Shown: piece after piece, positions 8,719 to 18,747 of the stretch | How positions within the stretch are numbered: position 1 is the first letter of the stretch | Layout: every line of letters starts with the position of its first letter | NCBI GenBank assembly: GCA_031253755.1 | Contig: JAIRVT010000061.1 | Location: 1-44,835 of the forward strand | DNA: 44,835 nucleotides | Direction of reading: 5' to 3' | Source of the DNA: Enterobacteriaceae bacterium | GTDB taxonomy: Bacteria; Pseudomonadota; Gammaproteobacteria; Enterobacterales; Enterobacteriaceae | Made by a program: the position numbers and the translations under genes | Notes under the pieces: model-generated | What the model was told of the DNA's origin: nothing | The model's database searches: none | What the model saw: only the letters and a program-made list of their open reading frames with translations

Positions 8719-11453
8719 TATTCTGCCTCCTCCACTTCGGCCTGAAACTCATGCTCTGCGACGGTCAGGCGAATGGCACGGATTGCGGTACCGGCGGCCA
8801 TTTTCTGCAACAGCAATAATGAAACCGGCGGCAACAGTGCGCCATCGATGATGGATTCCAGCATACGTGCACCGTTTTCAGCACGTGTTGCGCGCAGCAG
8901 GATCTCTTCAGACACATCATCACTGATAGTGACTTCGGCGTTGAAACGCTGTTTCAGCAGGTTGTCCAGCCGGGCCAGTTTGGCCTTAATGATGGTTTTC
9001 AGCGTTTCATGGCCTAATGGCAAATACGGGATCACTTCCATACGTGCCAGCAGTGCCGGCTTGAAGAACGCTGCCAGTTCAGGATAGAGCTGGTCGTTGA
9101 TTTGTTCAGGCTGTTCGGCGTAATCAACAATGGTTTGGTAGCCGAGGTTCGACGTCAGGAAGAACACCACGTTTTTACAGTCAATGATGCGGCCTTCGCC
9201 GTCTGCCAGTTCACCTTTATCGAAAGCCTGATAGAACAGGTTCAGTACGTCCGGGTGTGCTTTTTCCACTTCATCCAGCAGCACAGCGGAATACGGTTTC
9301 TGGCGGATGGCTTCGGTCAGCACGCCGCCTTCACCGTAACCGACATAACCCGGCGGTGAACCGATCAGGCGTGAAACGGTGTGTTTTTCCTGAAACTCCG
9401 ACATGTTGATGGTGGTGAGATACTGGCGGCCACCAAACATCAATTCGGCCAGTTGCAATACGGTTTCGGTTTTACCGACACCACTTGGCCCCACCAGCAG
9501 GAATGCCCCCAGCGGGCGTCCCGGACGGCGCAGGTCAGCACGGGCGGTCAACAGATGTTTATGCAGATACTGAATCGCAATATCCTGACCTTTAATGCTC
9601 TGCCCCAGATGCACCGGCAGTTCGGTCACGATGGATAATTCGCTCTGTGACAGGCGATTCAACGGCACACCGGTCCACTCTGCAATCACCGAGGCAATCT
9701 GGGTTTTGTCAACATGAGGAGAAACCAGTGTTTGCTTGCGCTGAAGTTCCGCCAGCTGCCCATTGAGTTGCGCCAGTTTTTCCATCAGAGAAAGTTCACT
9801 GACTGGCTCAACGGTGGTTTCTTCCAGATAGGTAACATCATCTCCTGCTGCATCAGCAGCCAGCTCATCCGCTGCCGTTTTTGCCTCTTGAACCGCTTCT
9901 TTCGCTGCTTTCTCTTTATGAGAATGCGTTTCGGGTTCATCATCAGATAACAACTGGCTGCGCAGTTCGATGATCTGCTTCACCAATGCCTGTTGTTGCT
10001 GCCAGTCGCTTTCCAGTGTGGTGAGCTGTTGCTGAATTTCTTCTTGCTGATTTTTCAGCGCTTCCTGACGCTCGGCATGGTCGTTCAGCCCCATCCGTTG
10101 CTCTCTTTCCAGCACCTCGATTTCCATCTGCATCTGATGCAGTTCGGTGGTCAGTGAGGAGAGCTGGCGCGGTGGTGATGTCAGGTTTATCGCGACGCGA
10201 GCGCAGGCAGTATCCAGCACGTCAATCGCTTTGTCCGGTAGTTGGCGACCAGAGAGATAGCGGTCACTCAGCACCGCAGACGATTTCAGTGCTTCATCAT
10301 CAATCAGGACACCGTGGGCTTTCTCATAAATGGCGCGCAGGCCACGCATGATCACGGTGGCTTCCCCTGCACTCGGTTCAGACACTTTCACCAGCTGGAA
10401 ACGGCGGGACAGTGCCGCGTCTTTTTCGAAGTATTTTTTGTACTCGCTCCATGTCGTGGCGGCGATGGTTTTCAGCTCACCACGTGCCAGCGCAGGTTTC
10501 AGCAGGTTGGAGATATCCAGCCCGCCCGCCTGATTACCGGCCCCAATCAGGGTATGCGCTTCATCGATAAACAGGATGATCGGTTTTGGTGATTGGCTAA
10601 CTTCCGCCATAATGCCTTTGAAGCGTTTTTCAAATTCCCCTTTCACCGCCGCGCCAGCCTGCAATGCGCCGAGATCCAGTGTCATCAGTTCGCTGTTGCG
10701 CAGTTTGTCCGGTACGCGGTCAGCGATGATGCGCAACGCCAGACCTTCAATCAGGGCACTCTTACCAACACCGGCTTCACCCACCACAATCGGGTTGTTT
10801 TTACGGCGGCGGCAGAGAATGTCGATCATCAGGTCGATTTCATTATCACGGCACAGCACCGGATCGAGTTTGCCCTGACGCGCCTGTTCCGTCATGTTCT
10901 GGGTAAAGCGTGCCAGCAGGCTGTCACTGTTGGCCGGATGAACGCCCGCGCCTTCTTTATCACCGACGCTAAACGGCTGTTCAGCCGAGCCGTTGGTCCA
11001 TTCCGCAAAGTTCTGGCGCAGCAGCTCACGGTTAATGCCTGCCAACAGGCGCGCAGGTTGTGGCGTCAGATAGCGCAGCGGGCTGAACAGCAGGGCAATC
11101 AGCAATACACCACTGCGCAGTTCAGTGTGCTGCATTTCAGTGGAGGCCAGCAGCCAGCTATCCTGCAACCACTCCACCAGCATCGGCGAGAAGTTCGGGT
11201 AAGTCTGGACGATTGCCTGATGATGATTCACCACCTGATCGAGCTGTTCTTTCAATAAATCTTTATCAATGTCTGCTTTATTCAGGATCAGGCGCACATC
11301 GCTGAGCGGTGTGTCGATCATCTGGAGCAACAGTTGGGCAACCGTGATCTCCGGCTGCTGTTGGCTGACACAGGATGCCGCCGCCGCTTCCAGTGCATGG
11401 CGGGTCATCGGGTTTAAACGGTTTACAAGCGTGGGCAGATCAATCTGAATCAT
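8718..11453 (-). CDS. tssH: T6SS sheath-disassembly ATPase TssH (ClpV)
   Basis: 911 residues, the normal ClpV length. An N-terminal Clp repeat domain (about 1-150) is followed by AAA+ domain 1 with Walker A GEAGVGKS at 225-232, a long coiled-coil middle domain rich in Gln and Glu (about 430-570), and AAA+ domain 2 with Walker A GPSGVGKT at 655-662. ClpV hexamers bind the exposed N terminus of VipB/TssC in the contracted sheath and unfold it so subunits can be reused. The middle domain contains an Ala/Glu-rich insertion (about 510-550) that could be species-specific. The start is preceded by a good AGGAAG-like site, and tssL ends about 10 bp upstream. Confidence 0.97.
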   Translation of the reverse strand: MIQIDLPTLVNRLNPMTRHALEAAAASCVSQQQPEITVAQLLLQMIDTPLSDVRLILNKADIDKDLLKEQLDQVVNHHQAIVQTYPNFSPMLVEWLQDSWLLASTEMQHTELRSGVLLIALLFSPLRYLTPQPARLLAGINRELLRQNFAEWTNGSAEQPFSVGDKEGAGVHPANSDSLLARFTQNMTEQARQGKLDPVLCRDNEIDLMIDILCRRRKNNPIVVGEAGVGKSALIEGLALRIIADRVPDKLRNSELMTLDLGALQAGAAVKGEFEKRFKGIMAEVSQSPKPIILFIDEAHTLIGAGNQAGGLDISNLLKPALARGELKTIAATTWSEYKKYFEKDAALSRRFQLVKVSEPSAGEATVIMRGLRAIYEKAHGVLIDDEALKSSAVLSDRYLSGRQLPDKAIDVLDTACARVAINLTSPPRQLSSLTTELHQMQMEIEVLEREQRMGLNDHAERQEALKNQQEEIQQQLTTLESDWQQQQALVKQIIELRSQLLSDDEPETHSHKEKAAKEAVQEAKTAADELAADAAGDDVTYLEETTVEPVSELSLMEKLAQLNGQLAELQRKQTLVSPHVDKTQIASVIAEWTGVPLNRLSQSELSIVTELPVHLGQSIKGQDIAIQYLHKHLLTARADLRRPGRPLGAFLLVGPSGVGKTETVLQLAELMFGGRQYLTTINMSEFQEKHTVSRLIGSPPGYVGYGEGGVLTEAIRQKPYSAVLLDEVEKAHPDVLNLFYQAFDKGELADGEGRIIDCKNVVFFLTSNLGYQTIVDYAEQPEQINDQLYPELAAFFKPALLARMEVIPYLPLGHETLKTIIKAKLARLDNLLKQRFNAEVTISDDVSEEILLRATRAENGARMLESIIDGALLPPVSLLLLQKMAAGTAIRAIRLTVAEHEFQAEVEEAE

Positions 11454-11462
11454 GGCGACTTC

Positions 11463-12242
11463 CTATCTCAATAATTTACTTAGCTGCTCTAAAATGCCTT
11501 GGGTCTGATCACCGAGGCGTATGGCATAGAAGCTGTAAATCACCACCAGCAGAACAAGGCTGATGGCAAACAGGTGTTTGACTTTCAGGCGTCTGCTCAG
11601 GCGATAACGTGCATCGCGCTCGTTGATGTTGACGTACAGTGTGGTCGGCGGTGCTTCGCCACGCAGTGAGTGAAGCTGTTGCTGCAAGCGGCGGAACAGG
11701 CGATCAAAGTCATCACTTTTCTGGGTGCTGACTTTGTAACGTCCGCGATAGCCCAGACAGAGGCAGAGGTAAATGAACTCCAGCAGGTGCTGGTAGCGCT
11801 GAGCCTCGCCCATTAAGCGTTCAAGCAATACAAAGACTTTTTCACCGCCCCAGGTTTCGTTGTGGAAGTGAACCAGCAGTGATTGCTTCAACCAGCCGTT
11901 CTGGCTGTTCCAACCGTGCCCCAGTGCGGTTTCATCAATGAAGGTACACAGTACGTAACGGAATGAAACAATCGCACCGGGTTCATAGCCTTTGGTTTGC
12001 AGCAGCTGCTCAATCGCGCGAATGTCAGTCACAACCTGTTGGTAAAGTTTCTCCGGCAACGCCTGATCACTCATGTCCTGCAAACGCAGCACCATGCCCA
12101 ATAAGGGCGTGGCGGCATCGATCATCGGGTTGAGGCTTTCGCCACGTAGCGGGAGCTGGTACTGGCGCTGAAACGTTTTCAGTGTTTCAGACTGTTGTTC
12201 AAATTTTTCCAGTGACGGACTGTCAACATTGATTTCACTCAT
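11463..12242 (-). CDS. tssL: T6SS inner-membrane protein TssL (DotU family)
   Basis: 259 residues. The cytoplasmic DotU-type helical domain occupies most of the protein (FIDETALGHGWN and HNETWGGEKVF are typical). One C-terminal membrane segment lies at about 224-244 (LFAISLVLLVVIYSFYAIRLG), followed by a short periplasmic tail. There is no OmpA-like peptidoglycan-binding extension, so anchoring to the cell wall, if any, must be supplied by another protein. TssL binds TssM in the inner membrane and contacts TssK of the baseplate. It is flanked by tssK, with a 28-bp gap containing short repeats, and by tssH. Confidence 0.96.
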   Translation of the reverse strand: MSEINVDSPSLEKFEQQSETLKTFQRQYQLPLRGESLNPMIDAATPLLGMVLRLQDMSDQALPEKLYQQVVTDIRAIEQLLQTKGYEPGAIVSFRYVLCTFIDETALGHGWNSQNGWLKQSLLVHFHNETWGGEKVFVLLERLMGEAQRYQHLLEFIYLCLCLGYRGRYKVSTQKSDDFDRLFRRLQQQLHSLRGEAPPTTLYVNINERDARYRLSRRLKVKHLFAISLVLLVVIYSFYAIRLGDQTQGILEQLSKLLR

Positions 12243-12243
12243 G

Positions 12244-12282
12244 GCGAATCCTCATAGCGAATCCTTATAATTAATCCTTACC
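12244..12282. repeat. Three 13-bp tandem units spanning the tssK-tssL junction
   Basis: GCGAATCCTCATA, GCGAATCCTTATA and ATTAATCCTTACC follow each other directly. The third unit contains the tssK stop codon and the first two fill the short gap to the tssL start. It looks like a small duplication that lengthened the spacer. Confidence 0.6.
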
Positions 12283-13623
12283 GCCCCTGATAGCCCAGAG
12301 CTGCATATCTAAGTCAGGGAAGTCCCCTGAAACGTGGAATGCGATGGAGTTGCCTGCCTGAATCTCTTTCCATGCCGGGCTTTTCTGATCCAGACGGAAG
12401 TAGGTATAGCCAGAGTGATATGGCAACTGGCGCGGTGCCGCAGACAGCGGAACCAACGGTACGCCCGGTAACTGGACGCTGACCAGATCGCGGATGCGTT
12501 CCATCGTCGTGACTTTGGTTTGCTGGACGAACTGACGGCGCAGCTGTTCCTGCGGCGTGCTGGCGCTGATCGCCAGAACAAATTCGGCTTTGCGCAGCAG
12601 ATCGTTGTCGTGCAGGGTCGCCACACGAATTCCGCCATCACTCTGTTTCAGGATGATATTGGTCGCGCGCGGTGTCAGAACCACATTCAGTGAGTCGCGG
12701 ATGGCGTGCATAACCTGCTGAAAGCATTTGGTCAGGTTATTGTGCTCATAAGGCGCCAAATTTTCCGGCAGACGGCTGGGATCGGTGAACGTGCGTAACT
12801 CGCCACAGGTCTGGAGCAATTCGGTGTACAGATGGAGCGGATGCAGAACGGTCTGCTTCGCGTAATGACTATAGAGCGGCTGAACGCGATTCAACAGTTG
12901 CAGCATCATAAATTCGGCCACATCCGCCACGCCCTGCTGGCCCGGAGAGCCAATGCGCGTTGCCAATGATCTTGAGCGTTCTGTCAGCATACCGTCGATT
13001 TCCACCATAAAGCGTTTGAGCCGCTCTGAGGCAAAAATGGATAGGCAGGTCGGGATAAATTCTTTATCCAGCACGATGTTGCCGTCTTTCTGTTTTTCCT
13101 GAATACGGCACAACGGGATCGCGGTGTAGGCACTCATATCTTCCGAACCCTGCATCAGTACGGGTTTCAGTTGCGCCAAATTCAGCAGGGTCGCATCACC
13201 GCCTTTGGTATGCAGGTCACGGGTATCGCTTATCAGTTCCCGGTAGCGGACGGCGCTCTGGTTCTGCTCATCGATGTAGGTCACTTCACGGATGGTGTCG
13301 TTGATCATCGGCAGCCCCAGATAGATATCTTTGCTTTTCAGATCATTGGTATTTTCGATAACCAGCGGTGTTGGCAGCATATCCTGACCCGGTATGGAAA
13401 ATATCGTGCCGTCCGACATGATGCCACTGGCTTCGGTAATGCCGATGCGCCCCAGCTTGAGCAAATCATCATTGATGCTGAGCGAACTGAAACCATGGCC
13501 GCATGGCGCCAACGCCGAAACGAGGCTATGGGCCAGATAATCATTGTGTTTTTGTTGTTGTTGGAAATGTTGTGGCTTGATGAATAAACCTTCTTTCCAA
13601 ATCACCCGATTTTTTCCTGCCAT
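12271..13623 (-). CDS. tssK: T6SS baseplate protein TssK (VasE/ImpJ)
   Basis: 450 residues, the standard TssK length. The N terminus VIWKEGLFIKPQHFQQQQKH is the family hallmark. The C-terminal part, with FRLDQKSPAWKEI and FHVSGDFPDLDMQLWAI, is also typical. TssK forms trimers of trimers that bind TssFGE wedges and attach the baseplate to the TssLM membrane complex. The N-terminal shoulder resembles phage receptor-binding proteins. A GAGGAG ribosome binding site precedes the ATG, and the tssJ stop lies only 2 bp upstream. Confidence 0.97.
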   Translation of the reverse strand: MAGKNRVIWKEGLFIKPQHFQQQQKHNDYLAHSLVSALAPCGHGFSSLSINDDLLKLGRIGITEASGIMSDGTIFSIPGQDMLPTPLVIENTNDLKSKDIYLGLPMINDTIREVTYIDEQNQSAVRYRELISDTRDLHTKGGDATLLNLAQLKPVLMQGSEDMSAYTAIPLCRIQEKQKDGNIVLDKEFIPTCLSIFASERLKRFMVEIDGMLTERSRSLATRIGSPGQQGVADVAEFMMLQLLNRVQPLYSHYAKQTVLHPLHLYTELLQTCGELRTFTDPSRLPENLAPYEHNNLTKCFQQVMHAIRDSLNVVLTPRATNIILKQSDGGIRVATLHDNDLLRKAEFVLAISASTPQEQLRRQFVQQTKVTTMERIRDLVSVQLPGVPLVPLSAAPRQLPYHSGYTYFRLDQKSPAWKEIQAGNSIAFHVSGDFPDLDMQLWAIRGGKD

Positions 13624-13625
13624 GA

Positions 13626-14156
13626 TTACTCCTCTTCCTCTTTTCTAAATTCGACGTCGTTATTTCTGACATGCACCAAGATGTTGTAATGGCGGCCTAT
13701 GTCTTTTACCCGGATGATCTTTTTCCATTCAGACTGATTCGCATTTGCGTAATGAACGACGACACCGATGTAACGACTTTTCTTTTCTAATGTGAGCACT
13801 TCCAGCGGCTTGTATTGCCCCGGCAACAGGGTGTAATCCTGATGATCGATATAGTTTTTCCCTAACGACTTTTCGAGTTTGCCACTTTCAAGCTGCTCAT
13901 CATCCGCCGCCAGAAAGCGTGAATCTTCGCTGAGATACACCAGATTCATCTCCACCGGTGCAGGCTCGCCATCTTCGTTGTGGTTGATATCCGGCTCAGC
14001 CAACAACGTGATGCGAACGCTCGATGGCTGCTCACTCGGTTTTTCGACCGGCGCGGGCGTGCTGCTACATCCGTTCAGCCACATCACTGACAATAATAAA
14101 ATCCCTGTGAACCACGTCCGTTGACAACAACCCTGCTGACTACCGGAATGTTTCAT
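13626..14156 (-). CDS. tssJ: T6SS outer-membrane lipoprotein TssJ (VasD)
   Basis: 176 residues. A signal peptide ends in a lipobox, MWLNGCSS, with the lipidated cysteine at residue 30 and Ser at +2, which predicts outer-membrane sorting. The mature part is the beta-sandwich of TssJ proteins (RITLLAEPDINHNEDGEPAP, VNLVYLSEDSRF-like stretch, LLPGQYKPLEV). TssJ holds the periplasmic end of TssM at the outer membrane. Its ATG lies inside the end of the FHA gene (17-bp overlap), behind a GAGGA site. The n-region before the hydrophobic core is longer than usual and holds two cysteines (10 and 11). Confidence 0.95.
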   Translation of the reverse strand: MKHSGSQQGCCQRTWFTGILLLSVMWLNGCSSTPAPVEKPSEQPSSVRITLLAEPDINHNEDGEPAPVEMNLVYLSEDSRFLAADDEQLESGKLEKSLGKNYIDHQDYTLLPGQYKPLEVLTLEKKSRYIGVVVHYANANQSEWKKIIRVKDIGRHYNILVHVRNNDVEFRKEEEE

Positions 14157-15435
14157 CGCTGGCGTCCTCTAAGCCCTGACGCAATGCGCGGTCATAAGCC
14201 TGCTCGTACACCTCACGGAATAACTTTTCAAACCCCTGTTGGCGGCTGGAAGCTAATTCGCGGTAATAGTTGGTATACATTTCCCACGCCCATGCCGAGT
14301 CTTTGTTTCTGACGTCATTGCTGCGGCGATAATGCGAGAAGCGGCGTAACAGCTGGTCAGGGGAAAAGGCGTCCAGCATGGTATCCAGTGCCGCTGAAAT
14401 GGCTTCCCGGTTGGCCTGATAGTGCAGTTGCAGGTTATGCAGGCTTTCTGCCACCGCCGCAGGGGCTGACAGGTGAACCGGACTTTTCTGATCAGAGAAC
14501 ATCACCTGCATGGTGGTGTCGTAATTCATATTCAGGCGCAGCGGGTTATCTTCAATCGGACGAAGCTGTTTGTCGCGCAGACCGTGCTGTTCACGCTGGA
14601 GCGCCAACAACCCTTCGATCGCCGCTTTCATGGTTTTGCCCATTTCTTGCAGAAAATCGTTTGCCTGCTGGGTATCGTGCAGCGGTAACTGGGTGTTCAG
14701 CCCACGCATCAACGGTGTAATAGCAACATGGTCAACATCCATATCTTCATAATGCCGGTCAGACGCGATATCCGGTAAATCCAGGAACTCCTGATCCATA
14801 ACACTGCCTCGGTTATCAGAAATAGGGTTAGCAAATGAGGGAGATTGATAATGATCCGGCGGTAAAAGCTGCTCGGTATCATCCGGTTCAATCTGTGCTT
14901 TCAATGTGGTCAGGCTTTCGCTGTCCAGCACCTTGAGAGGATCATCGCTGAAACGGTGCAAAATGGTCGGTGCAATGTCGTTATCATCGGCAAAAGCCGA
15001 TTTTTGTAGCGACACGCCTTCCATCATGGCATCCAAGGGATTGCTGTAGCTGGAAACCAGCGACTCAGGGGATACCGTTGAAGGATCAACCCGGTCATCT
15101 TCAGAAAAGCTGATATGGATCTTAATGGTGAGCTTGCCGACTTTAATCTGATCGCCTTGCTGGAGGCGTGTCAGGCTCGATTGCGGCGTTAATTTGGCAT
15201 TATTGATCTGCACCGATGTCGCCAGTACTTGCAGGCAGAATGCACCATCACGCCACTGAATGGCGAATTGTGACGCGTGAATATTGCCCTGACTGTCCTG
15301 CACAGACCACAGGTGGCTTTCACTGCTGCCGACCGTACCGCCCTGTGTTGAAAACTGGCAGCTCGCGGAGCGCCCGCTTTCCAGATGCTCACTGTTCAGC
15401 ACCCGCAGTAAAAGTGTTGGTTGATGTTTTTCCAT
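14140..15435 (-). CDS. tagH: T6SS FHA-domain protein (TagH/ImpI/VasC)
   Basis: 431 residues from the ATG at 15435, 5 bp after the tssG stop and behind GGAA. The frame stays open 49 codons further upstream, but that part lies inside tssG. The N-terminal FHA domain covers about residues 1-105 (GSSESHLWSVQD, then the VQINNAKLTPQSSLTRLQQG stretch). The C-terminal half carries the VasC/ImpI domain, with LLRRFSHYRRSNDVRNKDSA and QGFEKLFREVYEQAYDRAL near the end. FHA domains read phosphothreonine. In Pseudomonas the partner is the PpkA kinase, but no ppkA/pppA pair is found in this window. The role here may therefore be structural, or the kinase may lie elsewhere. Confidence 0.9.
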   Translation of the reverse strand: MEKHQPTLLLRVLNSEHLESGRSASCQFSTQGGTVGSSESHLWSVQDSQGNIHASQFAIQWRDGAFCLQVLATSVQINNAKLTPQSSLTRLQQGDQIKVGKLTIKIHISFSEDDRVDPSTVSPESLVSSYSNPLDAMMEGVSLQKSAFADDNDIAPTILHRFSDDPLKVLDSESLTTLKAQIEPDDTEQLLPPDHYQSPSFANPISDNRGSVMDQEFLDLPDIASDRHYEDMDVDHVAITPLMRGLNTQLPLHDTQQANDFLQEMGKTMKAAIEGLLALQREQHGLRDKQLRPIEDNPLRLNMNYDTTMQVMFSDQKSPVHLSAPAAVAESLHNLQLHYQANREAISAALDTMLDAFSPDQLLRRFSHYRRSNDVRNKDSAWAWEMYTNYYRELASSRQQGFEKLFREVYEQAYDRALRQGLEDASDETFR

Positions 15436-15440
15436 AGTCG

Positions 15441-16493
15441 TTATTCCATAACTGAAATTGTGACAAAGGGTTTCTGTTCCGGTTCGCCAAGAAAACTGGT
15501 CCACCCCAAATGGTTGTTTTGTTTTGTTCCTAACACCATGCCCCCAGCCTGATTTTCTGCCAGACCAAGACGCAATTCCCACGCAAACTGGCTACGCATG
15601 ATGAAAGAGATAAACATCACCAAGGGGAGATAATTCTTTCCATCAGGCAGGAATGACAGGAACCGATCACGGGTCAGGTTGTTGATACTGAGCAGGAATT
15701 TGCCGCTGTAATCGCCTATCCATGTCCCAATGACAAAGTTCATGCCTAAGACGGACAGTTCTTTATCACCGACTCTTAGCCCTTTATTTTGGCGTCCCAG
15801 ACGATTTTGCTGGTCATCAGGGATCGTGACTTTTCTGAACTGCCAGCCGTGCAGCGTGACATCGTGCAAATCAAAGCAATGCGAAACCAGACTACAAATG
15901 ACTTCCGGTGAGCGGCCGGGGCTTGCCAGCAATCCGGCATAGGCCAGCATTTTGCTGTGATTGATGTTCAGCAGCCGGCGGTTGACGTCACTTCCCAGCC
16001 CTACCAGCGAGAACATGCGCTGGGAAAAACTATCACTGCCACCGTTTTCAAAGCAGATGTAATAACGGTACTTGCGCCAAACCCGGTGCAGTAACGTGAT
16101 CAAGCGATGGTTAAACAGGTTAAGGAAATCCGTCAGCCGGTTCTCGCCCTGTGCGTCTTCCCACGCCAGCGAGTCCAGATAATAGCCCGGCATCGGGGAC
16201 TGGCTGCCGTGAAGCCCCAGAAAAGAGACTTCCATTTCAAAACGCCCTTGCGCGTTTTGTGTCAGCGAAATCACGTCGCGTGTCGGAAATGCCAGACTGG
16301 CGCTGGATTTGAAACGGATAGCCTCACGATCAGGCCAATCGGTTTCCCCGGTTTTTTCCCACGCTACCGCCAGCTTGTTAATTAACTCAACAAGCTGATA
16401 GAAGTTGTAGCGTGCGATATCCACTTCCAACGGTGTGGCAGACTTTCGCGCAAGGGTTACATCAACGAGTGTTGACCTATCTGTACCGGCCAT
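15441..16493 (-). CDS. tssG: T6SS baseplate protein TssG (VasB/ImpH)
   Basis: 350 residues. Typical TssG stretches are present: FYQLVELINKLA near the N terminus, FRSSASL-like RFKSSASLAFP, HGSQSPMPGYYLDSL, and FLNLFNHRLITLLHRVWRKY. TssG pairs with two TssF copies and TssE to form the baseplate wedge. The start overlaps the tssF coding end by 37 bp, with an AGGA site ahead of the ATG, so translation is probably coupled. The stop is followed 5 bp later by the FHA gene. Confidence 0.96.
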   Translation of the reverse strand: MAGTDRSTLVDVTLARKSATPLEVDIARYNFYQLVELINKLAVAWEKTGETDWPDREAIRFKSSASLAFPTRDVISLTQNAQGRFEMEVSFLGLHGSQSPMPGYYLDSLAWEDAQGENRLTDFLNLFNHRLITLLHRVWRKYRYYICFENGGSDSFSQRMFSLVGLGSDVNRRLLNINHSKMLAYAGLLASPGRSPEVICSLVSHCFDLHDVTLHGWQFRKVTIPDDQQNRLGRQNKGLRVGDKELSVLGMNFVIGTWIGDYSGKFLLSINNLTRDRFLSFLPDGKNYLPLVMFISFIMRSQFAWELRLGLAENQAGGMVLGTKQNNHLGWTSFLGEPEQKPFVTISVME

Positions 16494-18304
16494 TCATAAC
16501 ATTCCTGATTATCTAAATTGATTACCTTCAACATATGAAAAGCATTGACGCTGGCATACAGTGAGAAAAACCGTGACAGAATCGTGCTGAACAGGTAAAG
16601 CTCACCTTCTGAACTGAATGCCTGCTGGCGGATATACAGCGTGGAACGCAAACCACGCACCGGCAGCCCTTTGAACAGGCGATCCGTCGGTACTGTCTCG
16701 ATTTTTTCGATGGCGTCCAGCCGCTTCTGCGATGACCGCTGGGATTGACGGTTGTGGATGCTGGGGAAATCGTAAGTGCGCAGCACCTGTTTCAGGGCGT
16801 CTTTATCCAGCAATGTCATGTAGTTCAGCGACATATTGGACAGCAGCGACCAATGCAGCCCGCCGTCCATTAACGGATAGAGCGGTACTGACGGACGCGT
16901 GATATTGCGGAATGTCGCAAAGGTCGGGCTGCCGATCGAAGGATAATTAATGTCGCCGACGCGCAGTTCCAACGGCATTTCCCGGTTGGTGCAGGTCAGG
17001 CTGACAGAGACATTTTCTTGCAGTTGTTGCCTGATCAGTTCGGATTCATCACCACGGACAAAGGAAATATAATGTTCCAGCCCCCGGCGGAATGGCGATT
17101 CTTTTACCCGCAGGCGGTAATAACGCATTGCGCTTTCATTTTCGCTATTCGCCTGATGGTCGAAACTTTCAAACGGCGTGTAGACCCGCCCGCTGATCCG
17201 CGCCTTACTGCGCTCGCCATTTTTACCCGTCAGCCAGCTTTCCACGCCATCGATAGAAAAAATGTCATAGTTATCCGGGTAGCTGTAGCTGGCTTTCAGC
17301 GGATATTCCGTCTGGCTGCCATTCAGCTCAATGGCTTCGCTGTCCATCGAGAACAGGTTAATGGCTGGTGTACAGTGCAGGCGGAAAGTATCGTGACGAA
17401 TTTTAGCTTCCGGCGGCAGAGCCTGAGTAAAGTGTAAATTCAGTTTGAAGTTGTTGGTTTTGAGATCTTCCGGCAGCGTTGGGACACCCTTCACATCAAA
17501 AAACAGGAAACTTTCAGCAAAACAGAAGTATTCCTGCAAGATGCGATAACCCATGTAGGCATTTTTCGGGTAAGGCAACAGCGCATCTTCCCGCTCAAAG
17601 CCCACTGGCGAGAAATCAAAATCCGACAGAGGAATCACCCTGTCACCCACCACCAGTTCCGCTTTTTCGAAGTAATAGCAGAGCCAGAAATAGAGCTGGG
17701 AAGTGGTATAGTCATCACCACTCAGGTAAAAACGCAGCTTATTCAATTCCAGCTCATGCAGATTCAATTCGGTTTTTGAGGCGAAATTCAGGCCGATAAT
17801 GCCCTGTTCATTACTGTTATTGACAGAAATGTCCTGAATGGAGAACGGAAACAGCCAGACATCACGACACAATGTGAAGATACAGCGATTGTGTTTGTCA
17901 TCTTTGTCAGACGATTTCCCGTTAGCGGGCTTATCATTAGCGTAAATATCATCCTGCCCTGCCATCGTGCCACTCATAATCTGAGTGCCACGCTTAACCT
18001 GTGTTGCTTTCGTCACCACACTCTCATCAGGCGTGTATTCAATGATGGTCATGCTGGGTGTCGGACGCAGATAGTTAGGCCAGAGCATATTGAGCAGGCC
18101 GTGAGTCAGCTCCGGGAATTGATCGTCAATCTTTGCACGCAGGTTACCTGTCAGGAAAGCGAAACCTTCCAGCAAACGTTCGACATCAGGGTCCGAGCCT
18201 TGTTCAGACAAAAATGCGGCAAGATGAGGGCGCTCAACTGCGGCTTCTTTCCCCAGTTGGCGTAGATAGTTCAGCTCATCTCTGAAATATTTTTCAAATG
18301 ACAT
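16457..18304 (-). CDS. tssF: T6SS baseplate protein TssF (VasA/ImpG)
   Basis: 615 residues, full length. The N terminus FRDELNYLRQLGKEAAVERP and the adjacent GSDPDVERLLEGFAFLTGNL are family signatures. A WPNYLRPTPSMTIIEY stretch follows, and the C-terminal region has RGLRSTLYIRQQAFSSEGE and LYLFSTILSRFFSLYASVN. TssF is the main component of the baseplate wedge. The start directly follows the tssE stop (0-bp gap), consistent with coupled translation. Confidence 0.97.
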   Translation of the reverse strand: MSFEKYFRDELNYLRQLGKEAAVERPHLAAFLSEQGSDPDVERLLEGFAFLTGNLRAKIDDQFPELTHGLLNMLWPNYLRPTPSMTIIEYTPDESVVTKATQVKRGTQIMSGTMAGQDDIYANDKPANGKSSDKDDKHNRCIFTLCRDVWLFPFSIQDISVNNSNEQGIIGLNFASKTELNLHELELNKLRFYLSGDDYTTSQLYFWLCYYFEKAELVVGDRVIPLSDFDFSPVGFEREDALLPYPKNAYMGYRILQEYFCFAESFLFFDVKGVPTLPEDLKTNNFKLNLHFTQALPPEAKIRHDTFRLHCTPAINLFSMDSEAIELNGSQTEYPLKASYSYPDNYDIFSIDGVESWLTGKNGERSKARISGRVYTPFESFDHQANSENESAMRYYRLRVKESPFRRGLEHYISFVRGDESELIRQQLQENVSVSLTCTNREMPLELRVGDINYPSIGSPTFATFRNITRPSVPLYPLMDGGLHWSLLSNMSLNYMTLLDKDALKQVLRTYDFPSIHNRQSQRSSQKRLDAIEKIETVPTDRLFKGLPVRGLRSTLYIRQQAFSSEGELYLFSTILSRFFSLYASVNAFHMLKVINLDNQECYEWPVQIGQHSLM

Positions 18305-18745
18305 TTATTGAGTTCGCTCCAGACAATAGCGCCGGTTGTTATCCAACTGGATGCTGAATTCCACAACATCGTTGATGTCATCCAGAGAAATTGCCGCGCT
18401 GATATGAAAGTTCAGCAGCAACGGGTCTGAATCATCATTGATGGCGCTGACAGAAACCTTTGAGATTCGTGGCTCATAATTTTTGATACACTCTTCTATC
18501 GCCCATTCGATACTTTTCTTGAAATCCACTGATGTTGCGGTGGCATCATTCAGATCGATAACACCCAGTTCAAAGGCACTCTGACAGGCACCGGGGCGCG
18601 AATTAAGCACTTCGTTCAAATGTGTTTTTATCGAGTTAAGCAGAGCACGCATCCGTGATTGGCGGGAAGAGCCGGAGCCCTTCCCTTGAATGCGCTCGAA
18701 CAGACTGGCAGAGCTGCCTCTGTTCCAACTGTACAGCGCAGCCAT
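18305..18745 (-). CDS. tssE: T6SS baseplate protein TssE (gp25-like)
   Basis: 146 residues, a normal TssE/gp25-family size. The N terminus LFERIQGKG matches the family start. The middle has HLNEVLNSRPGACQS and GVIDLNDATATS, and the gp25 core ends in the usual EPRISKVSVSAI strand. TssE is the phage gp25-like wedge protein that starts sheath polymerisation, through a handshake with TssB/C-type strands. An AAGGA site precedes the ATG, 2 bp after the tssC stop. Confidence 0.95.
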   Translation of the reverse strand: MAALYSWNRGSSASLFERIQGKGSGSSRQSRMRALLNSIKTHLNEVLNSRPGACQSAFELGVIDLNDATATSVDFKKSIEWAIEECIKNYEPRISKVSVSAINDDSDPLLLNFHISAAISLDDINDVVEFSIQLDNNRRYCLERTQ

Positions 18746-18747
18746 GA

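Noticed and set aside
14140-15582. Longer FHA protein starting at 15582
   Set aside because: The extra 49 residues overlap the tssG end, and the FHA domain begins just after the ATG at 15435, which has its own ribosome binding site.
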